DNA of 61,871 bases, from positions 1-61,871 of the forward strand of contig CACYPH010000007.1 of the NCBI GenBank assembly GCA_902776185.1. Direction: 5' to 3'. A program made the translations under genes and the position numbers. The stretch is from an uncultured Ruminococcus sp. GTDB taxonomy: Bacteria; Bacillota; Clostridia; Oscillospirales; Acutalibacteraceae. The notes below the pieces were generated by a model, which worked only from the letters and a program-made list of their open reading frames with translations, had not been told where the DNA came from and made no database searches. This document shows, in pieces, positions 56,704 through 61,871 of this stretch. Position 1 is the stretch's first letter. Each line of letters opens with the position of its first letter.

Positions 56704-56778
56704 TGCTTCACCCTATTCCGCCGAAGCATGATGCTTCACCCCGTTCCGCCGAAGCGTGACGCTTCACCCAATCCCGCC
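56695..56778 (+). repeat. Three 28-bp tandem repeats with palindromic cores
   Basis: Copies at 56695-56722, 56723-56750 and 56751-56778. Each starts with a 7-1-7 palindrome, GAAGCATGATGCTTC in copies 1 and 2 and GAAGCGTGACGCTTC in copy 3. Both arms changed together in copy 3, so the pairing is kept. The first copy supplies the last two codons and the stop of yebC. Confidence 0.9.
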
Positions 56779-56846
56779 TTTTGCAAACTGTTTAATAGTC
56801 GTAAAGAACATCAACGGCGGGTTTTAACACAACTAATAACATATCA

Positions 56847-56885
56847 AGAATGACTGTCACCATTACGGCGGCAGTCATTCTTTTT
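56847..56885 (+). terminator. Terminator of yebC
   Basis: Stem AAGAATGACTG/CAGTCATTCTT (56847-56857 region with 56872-56882) followed by TTTTT (56881-56885). It overlaps the end of the converging rnmV gene. Confidence 0.8.
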
Positions 56886-57465
56886 GCAAATAATCTTCAA
56901 ATTCTTCTTTTGTAAACAGACAATTCAGTGCCGCGATCATCGCATTCGCGGTCAGGTACTCCGGCAAGCCTAACGCTTTGAGGATCGCTTTTCTCAGCCT
57001 TGCAGAATCCTCACTGCCGCTGAGACCGTAGTTGTAGAAATCCGCTTTGGTGATCTCAGCAGATATTGATGCTTCTTCACCGACGATCTGAGCGCCGCTT
57101 TTGCGGATCGATTCGATCAGCTTTTCTCTGTCGATCCCCTCTACGCCGAGCTTTCCTTCTTTAGATGGTTCAGCTTTGCGGCTCTCTTTACCCTCGACGG
57201 TCGGGATGTAAGCATGCTTGATTTGATCCTCGGGCACGATCCCGCGCAAAAAATTGCGGATCACAAAGCCCGCCGAATCGACGTCAGTCATCACGAGTAT
57301 CCCGCGCTTCTCGGCGATCTGCCGAATGAGCGTCTGCTTTTCTTTATCCTTGAACACGCGAAAGCCGCCGGTTTCGATTACGGGACTGGAGATAATCTCC
57401 GATAGCTTGATTTTATCATAGCGTCCCTCGACGATGACAGCCTCTTTGAGTTCGAGCTTATTCAT
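56875..57465 (-). CDS. rnmV: Ribonuclease M5
   Basis: TOPRIM-fold RNase that matures 5S rRNA. 196 residues from the ATG at 57465, which has AGGTGA 8 nt upstream (an in-frame GTG at 57477 lies inside that site). Motifs: the TOPRIM Glu in AVIVEGRYDK, VMTDVDSAG (DxD) and a basic PTVEGKESRKAEP loop. It overlaps holA by 8 nt. Confidence 0.94.
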   Translation of the reverse strand: MNKLELKEAVIVEGRYDKIKLSEIISSPVIETGGFRVFKDKEKQTLIRQIAEKRGILVMTDVDSAGFVIRNFLRGIVPEDQIKHAYIPTVEGKESRKAEPSKEGKLGVEGIDREKLIESIRKSGAQIVGEEASISAEITKADFYNYGLSGSEDSARLRKAILKALGLPEYLTANAMIAALNCLFTKEEFEDYLQKE

Positions 57466-58504
57466 CGGATCTGTCACCTGCGATCAGAATTAATCTGCAA
57501 ACCAGCTTTTCCACCTCGGTACGATCGTCGACCGCTTCGGTGACCAATCGCGTCTGGGTATCGAGGATCGCATCCAAGCTGCGGCGAAGCGCCGGCGTCG
57601 TGACAGATCGGATCTGCTTGAGCGCTTTTGAAAGCACCCACTCGCGTCTTCCGTAGGAAAAGTCAGCCGCGATTTGAGCGGTTTTCTTCCCCGCCTGTGA
57701 GCCGACCCGAGCGCGGTACGCGTCGAGATAAGCGTTCGACAGCACAGAGCAGATCGTCATGCCGTTCACGCCGTCGTAATAGAGCGCCGCGATCGCGGAC
57801 ATCGTCTTATCGGTGTTCTCGGCAACAATAAAGCCGAACAGGTCATAAATGCTTGCTTCGGTACTTTTCGTCACCAAAAGATCGATCATCTCGGGCGTGA
57901 TCTCAGCGCCGTTCGCATAGGCGGTCAGCTTTTTCATCTCGGTATTGAGGAGGTTCAGATCCTCGCCGACATACCCGATCAACTGATGCGCGGTCAGCTC
58001 GCTCATGGAGCAGCCGCCGGCATTCGCCCATTTGCACAGGTCGCGTTCAAGCGCCAATCCTGAACGATGCACAAGCTCCATGCAAACGCCGTTTTTATCC
58101 GCAAGTGTGATCAGCTTTTTCAATTGAGATTTTGCGGTTTTGGAGCTGACCTCCAAGGTCGGCATCGTTATGATCGCTACGGTCGTATCCGGCAGGTTTT
58201 TCAGGATCTTCATCAACGCGTCATAGTCGTCCGACTTGAGCTTGTCGATATCCATATCGTTGATACGGACAATATTATATCCGCCCATAAAGGGGATGAT
58301 ATCCGCACTGACAGAAATCTCGGAAATATCCGCGCCGTCGCCGAACACATGGTAGTTAAAGTCATTGATTTCGCCGCCGATCAGCTTCTTTTCGATTTGC
58401 TCTACTGCGCGCTTGACGAGCATTTTTTCTTCGCCGAACACCAAGTAGAGGTTCTTGAACTGTCCTTTTGACAGTTGTTTTTTCAGTTCGCTTTCATTGA
58501 TCAT
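57458..58504 (-). CDS. holA: DNA polymerase III subunit delta
   Basis: Clamp-loader subunit that opens the sliding clamp. 348 residues with the N-terminal AAA+-like domain (NLYLVFGEEKMLVKRAVEQI shortened: YLVFGEEKMLVKRAV, about 20-34) and a C-terminal helical collar. No functional P-loop, as expected for delta. Sequence conservation of this family is low but the pattern and size fit. Confidence 0.9.
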   Translation of the reverse strand: MINESELKKQLSKGQFKNLYLVFGEEKMLVKRAVEQIEKKLIGGEINDFNYHVFGDGADISEISVSADIIPFMGGYNIVRINDMDIDKLKSDDYDALMKILKNLPDTTVAIITMPTLEVSSKTAKSQLKKLITLADKNGVCMELVHRSGLALERDLCKWANAGGCSMSELTAHQLIGYVGEDLNLLNTEMKKLTAYANGAEITPEMIDLLVTKSTEASIYDLFGFIVAENTDKTMSAIAALYYDGVNGMTICSVLSNAYLDAYRARVGSQAGKKTAQIAADFSYGRREWVLSKALKQIRSVTTPALRRSLDAILDTQTRLVTEAVDDRTEVEKLVCRLILIAGDRSDE

Positions 58505-58556
58505 AGCGCACCTCGCTATTGTATTGATTCAATTATACCAACAGGGGCTGAGGATG

Positions 58557-60710
58557 TCAATTCAGATCGATCCCGACACGCTTATCCTCCGGTGTATAAA
58601 GGATGTCGTACTGCGGCAGTTGTTTCAATTGCTGATCGCCGCTGCACAAAACCAATGTTTCACACCGCAGTTGATCGTAGTTTTCTCCTGCTTTATCCAA
58701 AAGAATCACATCGACATTTCTCATCGCAGCAGGGATCGCATCATATTCAAATCCTCGCGGGATCAGCAAGACCGTCTTTCCCCTATCTGTCAGATAGAAC
58801 AGCAATTTTCCGTCATTCTCGACCGTTTCGAGTACGACGCCGTCATCAAGTATGATTGTTTGATTGCCGCCGAACCGTTCCTCCGGCTCACTCCCGTCGA
58901 AGCGTTCCGCTGCACCGTCATACATCAAGTAATGTCGTATCGCGAACTCTTTGTCCGACATACGGTTATAATTGACGTTTTCGTTATATGAGGTACAAAC
59001 AGCGGTCTGCACGCCGCCGTGACTGTCCTCCAACCGATACAGCATCTGATAAGCAAAGTCCGAGTCGCAGTCAAAGCGCAGCATATGGATTCGTCCGCAG
59101 TAGTTGAGATAGACCGCCGCGCCCTTCTGACCTGCATCATACTCCAGCATATTTGTATGCAATAGGACAACGGTATTGACAGCCATCCCGCCGACAAGCA
59201 CCATCGCCGAAATCAGGATCACGATCGGATACAAGCGGTATTTGCGCCGCAGGATAAACGCGATAATTCCCAACACCAGCGTCACCGCAACCCAGATGTA
59301 AAAGCAAGGGGATGTGACGCGAATATACGAAAAAGGGATAGCAGCAAGCGATCTGACGATCCACAACGTCAGCTTTGACACACCGTACAGCGGCCAAGAT
59401 AATAATAGTGAAAGATAGCGAAGCGAACCGAGATAATACAGTACGCATATACCGAGCGTGAGCCCCATCATCAGCGGGATCAGCGCATAGAGCAACAGCG
59501 ATGACAACAAGGTAACCGACGAAAAGCCGTTGAATAAAAAGATCGATAACGGCAGTACCAGGATATTTGCCGACAGCGACACGGATATGATCTGTAATAC
59601 GGCATTCATCCCTTTGATCAGCCACCGTACAATCAACGATTTTCCCCGTTTCTTCACACGAATCTTTTCGTATATCGGCGCTTGCCATACTAGGATAGAG
59701 AAGGTCGCCGCAAAGGACAGGATCATGCCGATATCGCCGCACCCGTACGGCGAAAAGATAACAGGCATCAACAGTCCAGCAATACCGAGCGAGGTCAGCG
59801 GATCGGTCAACCTCAGCGCCCATCGACCGGTTATCAGGATCAGCATCATGATGCCGGATCGCATGACCGAGGGCTGAAATCCGGTGATCATCATATACAG
59901 GAAAATCACAAGGTAGGTCAGCGGATAGTAGATCCAGCGCTTTCTGAAGAGCTTTTTGAATACCCAAAGGCTCATAAAACAGAGGATGGAAAAGTGCATC
60001 CCCGATACAACGACAAAGTAGGATGCGCCGCTGTATCTGAAATCATCTTTGATCTCTTCATCCAGCGCATATTTATCGCCGATCAGCACCGTCTTACATA
60101 GATCGGCTTCCTCCTTAGGCAGATAATCCTCGATCGCCTCACGCATCGACTGCCGCAGTCCAATCACATGATAATACAGCGGTTTTTCCTTACCGTCAGC
60201 CGCGGTATACTCCATATCGATGACATTGACCGTAATAAAGTATCCTTTCGCCAGATAATAAAGATTCTCGGTCGGTGTGACCTCGGCTGTAAAGGAGATC
60301 TTGTCAAACGGTTCTATCTCTAGAACATGATTAGATTTCAGTAATACTTTTGTATGTACTTCTTCGCCGTTGATCGTATCTGTTGTCAAACGATAATAGT
60401 ATTTTGAATACTGCTGATATTCTTCGTCCGTCAGCGTCGCTTCGATCCGCTGTTTCTCACCGCAGTATTGCGAAGTGATCGGTTTGACGGCAATCGCGGT
60501 ATACATCAGATTCACGCCGAAGCTCAGCGCGACAACGGTCAGTGTCACAGGAATAACAATCTTTTTCCTGAGCGGCTTGATCAGAAAGAACAGGATCGCA
60601 AGCGCTGCGGTCAGTCCGATCACATAAGCGATCACATTTTCGGGCAAATAAAAAGCGACCGCAAGCGCACAAAAGGCTGTCAGTCCGATGTGTGCTGCGA
60701 TCCGCTTCAT
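58557..60710 (-). CDS. comEC: ComEC/Rec2-type DNA-uptake channel with degenerate C-terminal domain
   Basis: 717 residues. An N-terminal membrane pair and soluble OB-like domain (about 30-200) precede the Competence domain of about nine membrane helices (VVSGMHFSILCFMSLWVFKK shortened to VVSGMHFSILCF; TGFQPSVMRSGIMM). A C-terminal metallo-beta-lactamase-like domain (about 515-717) keeps LEYDAGQKGAAV, but the metal motif HxHxDH is absent: the matching place reads AVCTSYNENVN. It is probably the single-strand DNA channel without nuclease activity in that domain. Confidence 0.9.
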   Translation of the reverse strand: MKRIAAHIGLTAFCALAVAFYLPENVIAYVIGLTAALAILFFLIKPLRKKIVIPVTLTVVALSFGVNLMYTAIAVKPITSQYCGEKQRIEATLTDEEYQQYSKYYYRLTTDTINGEEVHTKVLLKSNHVLEIEPFDKISFTAEVTPTENLYYLAKGYFITVNVIDMEYTAADGKEKPLYYHVIGLRQSMREAIEDYLPKEEADLCKTVLIGDKYALDEEIKDDFRYSGASYFVVVSGMHFSILCFMSLWVFKKLFRKRWIYYPLTYLVIFLYMMITGFQPSVMRSGIMMLILITGRWALRLTDPLTSLGIAGLLMPVIFSPYGCGDIGMILSFAATFSILVWQAPIYEKIRVKKRGKSLIVRWLIKGMNAVLQIISVSLSANILVLPLSIFLFNGFSSVTLLSSLLLYALIPLMMGLTLGICVLYYLGSLRYLSLLLSWPLYGVSKLTLWIVRSLAAIPFSYIRVTSPCFYIWVAVTLVLGIIAFILRRKYRLYPIVILISAMVLVGGMAVNTVVLLHTNMLEYDAGQKGAAVYLNYCGRIHMLRFDCDSDFAYQMLYRLEDSHGGVQTAVCTSYNENVNYNRMSDKEFAIRHYLMYDGAAERFDGSEPEERFGGNQTIILDDGVVLETVENDGKLLFYLTDRGKTVLLIPRGFEYDAIPAAMRNVDVILLDKAGENYDQLRCETLVLCSGDQQLKQLPQYDILYTPEDKRVGIDLN

Positions 60711-60743
60711 ACTCTCACCTATAATCTAACGTGAATGGGTTCT

Positions 60744-61283
60744 TTACTTAGGAAATACCGGTAACTTCTCGAGGAAGATGATATCATCTCTGTCAGCGGC
60801 GTCGCCCTCTGCGAGTACCGCTACCTTGCCGACGATGATACCGCCCGCCTTTTTGACGAGCTCTTCAATCGCCTTGAGGCTTTCACCGGTCGAAATAACA
60901 TCGTCCGCGATCAGAACACGCTTGCCCTTCATCTTTTCGGCGTCGTCGCTGCCGAGATAAAGTGTCTGCTGGCTGAGGGTCGTGATCGATTTGACGTTCA
61001 CGCTGATCGGGTCGGGCATATAAACCTTGACGCCCTTGCGCGCGACCAGATATTCGCGGCATCCCTGACGCGCCATCTCATAGCCGAGCGGGATACCCTT
61101 TGCCTCAGCTGTCATGACGATATCATGCTCCGGAGCGATCTTCAAAAGTGCCTCAGCGGCTTTTTCGGTGATCTCGACGTCGCCGAACATAATGAACGCC
61201 GCGATGTCGAGGTGTTCGTCTACGGCGCACAGCGGCAGCTCGCGCTCGCATCCGGCGATGGTCATCTTAAATGTTTTTGACAT
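60744..61283 (-). CDS. Purine-type phosphoribosyltransferase
   Basis: 179 residues, type I PRTase fold. The PRPP-binding motif is VLIADDVISTGES (about 124-136), and the flexible-loop region is VARKGVKVYMPDP. It resembles adenine/xanthine phosphoribosyltransferases (AEAKGIPLGYEMAR near residue 60), but the base pocket does not settle which purine. Salvages free purine bases to nucleotides with PRPP. It has an unusual N-terminal strand pair (FKMTIAGCERELPLCAVDE). Alone between comEC and the HIT gene. Confidence 0.86.
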   Translation of the reverse strand: MSKTFKMTIAGCERELPLCAVDEHLDIAAFIMFGDVEITEKAAEALLKIAPEHDIVMTAEAKGIPLGYEMARQGCREYLVARKGVKVYMPDPISVNVKSITTLSQQTLYLGSDDAEKMKGKRVLIADDVISTGESLKAIEELVKKAGGIIVGKVAVLAEGDAADRDDIIFLEKLPVFPK

Positions 61284-61343
61284 AATAAACCCTTCTTACT
61301 TATGATAGAATATTTTCAATAATCTGTGTTTGACACGATTCTT

Positions 61344-61685
61344 TCAAGCCATTGTTACCTCGAGCTTTTTGCCGCCGAGCAAATGGAAATGGATATGCTT
61401 GACGGTCTGGCCGCCGTCCTCTCCGCAGTTGTTGACGATACGATAGCCGTTCGTCAGCCCCAGCTCTTTTGCAACGCCGGGAATGACTGAGAAGATATGG
61501 GCAACGATATCACAGTTGTCCTTATTCAGCTCGTCGGCGCTTGCGATATGCTCCTTCGGGATAAACAGCACATGGACCGGAGCCTGCGGATTGAGGTCAC
61601 GGATCGCGATGATGCGATCATCCTCATAAACCCGTGTAGACGGGATCTCTCCGTCGATGATTTTACAGAATACACAATCAGCCAT
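61344..61685 (-). CDS. HIT-family nucleotide-binding protein (HinT-like)
   Basis: 113 residues from the ATG at 61685, which has AGGAGG 6 nt upstream. The opening ADCVFCKIIDGEIPS and the histidine triad HIHFHLLGG are typical of HinT/PKCI proteins, which hydrolyse AMP-lysine or phosphoramidate nucleotides. The CxxC (CVFC) can bind zinc. Its own promoter lies just upstream. Confidence 0.95.
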   Translation of the reverse strand: MADCVFCKIIDGEIPSTRVYEDDRIIAIRDLNPQAPVHVLFIPKEHIASADELNKDNCDIVAHIFSVIPGVAKELGLTNGYRIVNNCGEDGGQTVKHIHFHLLGGKKLEVTMA

Positions 61686-61742
61686 AATTACCTCCTGATA
61701 TGACATCGAATCGAATAATTTGTTGGATAATTTACCACTGAT

Positions 61743-61771
61743 ATTGTATACTTCTCAAAGAGATTAGTCAA
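61743..61771 (-). promoter_or_regulatory. Promoter of the HIT gene
   Basis: Minus-strand TTGACT (61771-61766), 17-bp spacer, TACAAT (61748-61743). Confidence 0.7.
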
Positions 61772-61795
61772 GTAAAAAAGTGTCAAGGACACATC

Positions 61796-61871
61796 AGCTC
61801 CCCCAGCCCCCTCAATCATGAGGGGGGTGGATTTTTAAGGGTAGCTATGGTATAATAAATCCATGAACATT
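61796..61871 (+). other. Window-end repeat, possible promoter and gene start
   Basis: A stem CCCCCTCA/TGAGGGGG (61807-61814 with 61819-61826) with a T-run (61832-61836) precedes TATAAT (61851-61856) and an ATG at 61863, where a plus-strand gene (MNI...) may begin. Too little is visible to name it. The G/C stem has the look of the dispersed repeat at 43150-43234. Confidence 0.35.

Noticed and set aside
56695-56778. Possible CRISPR array
   Set aside because: The 28-bp units are directly adjacent with no spacers, only three in number, and there are no cas genes nearby.

Overview
The window looks like a chromosomal segment of an endospore-forming Firmicute of the class Clostridia, most likely a Ruminococcus-like member of the Oscillospiraceae. 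That is inferred from the eight-gene spoIIIA operon, the spoIIGA-sigE pair, an ispH-rpsA fusion, an nine-gene V-type ATPase operon laid out as in Enterococcus hirae, a cytoplasmic type I pullulanase, moderate GC and strong Shine-Dalgarno sites. Almost everything is housekeeping. Most genes are on the minus strand; the plus-strand genes are spoIIGA-sigE, the pullulanase, one XRE regulator and yebC.

Layout, in transcription order for minus-strand blocks: (1) 1-2045, rpsB-tsf, with the 5' end of what looks like a class C group II intron lying directly behind the tsf terminator at the window edge. (2) 2072-3475, a secreted SleB-like protein and a YlmC/YmxH protein. (3) 3597-12402, the V-type ATPase operon (G/H-I-K-E-C-F-A-B-D), whose rotor subunit carries the residues that bind Na+ in the E. 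hirae enzyme. (4) 12567-14165, divergent spoIIGA-sigE behind a promoter that resembles Spo0A-controlled spoIIG. (5) 14183-16194, an acidic lipoprotein and a MORN-repeat protein, neither of known function. (6) 16211-23489, nusB, a TsaD paralogue, xseA, dnaE and pfkA. (7) 23755-25889, the pullulanase. (8) 25906-30524, spoIIIAA-AH.

(9) 30513-33684, ligA preceded by a UPF0340 protein and an HD-domain protein. (10) 33703-39350, a RpiR regulator, a flavoprotein, cmk, plsC and the ispH-rpsA fusion. (11) 39409-42523, a histidine phosphatase, an XRE regulator and a zinc-ribbon/PASTA pseudokinase. (12) 42592-43234, two tRNA genes and repeat-rich DNA, including copies of a tRNA 3' end. (13) 43244-55878, the conserved cluster yicC-remA-gmk-rpoZ-priA-def-fmt-yugP-rsmB-rlmN-prpC-prkC-rsgA. 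(14) 55908-56885, yebC followed by a tandem palindromic repeat. (15) 56875-61771, HIT protein, a phosphoribosyltransferase, comEC, holA and rnmV.

The genes cover translation (rpsB, tsf, S1, fmt, def, rlmN, rsmB, rsgA, two tRNAs), replication and repair (dnaE, holA, ligA, priA, xseA), ion-motive energy, mother-cell sporulation control and the feeding-channel complex, and PASTA-kinase signalling. No single clearly novel multi-gene system stands out. The most unusual signals are local: the intron end at a terminator, an internal S1 start inside the ispH-rpsA fusion, the PASTA pseudokinase, the degenerate C-terminal domain of ComEC, the tRNA-tail repeats, and the covarying tandem palindromes after yebC.
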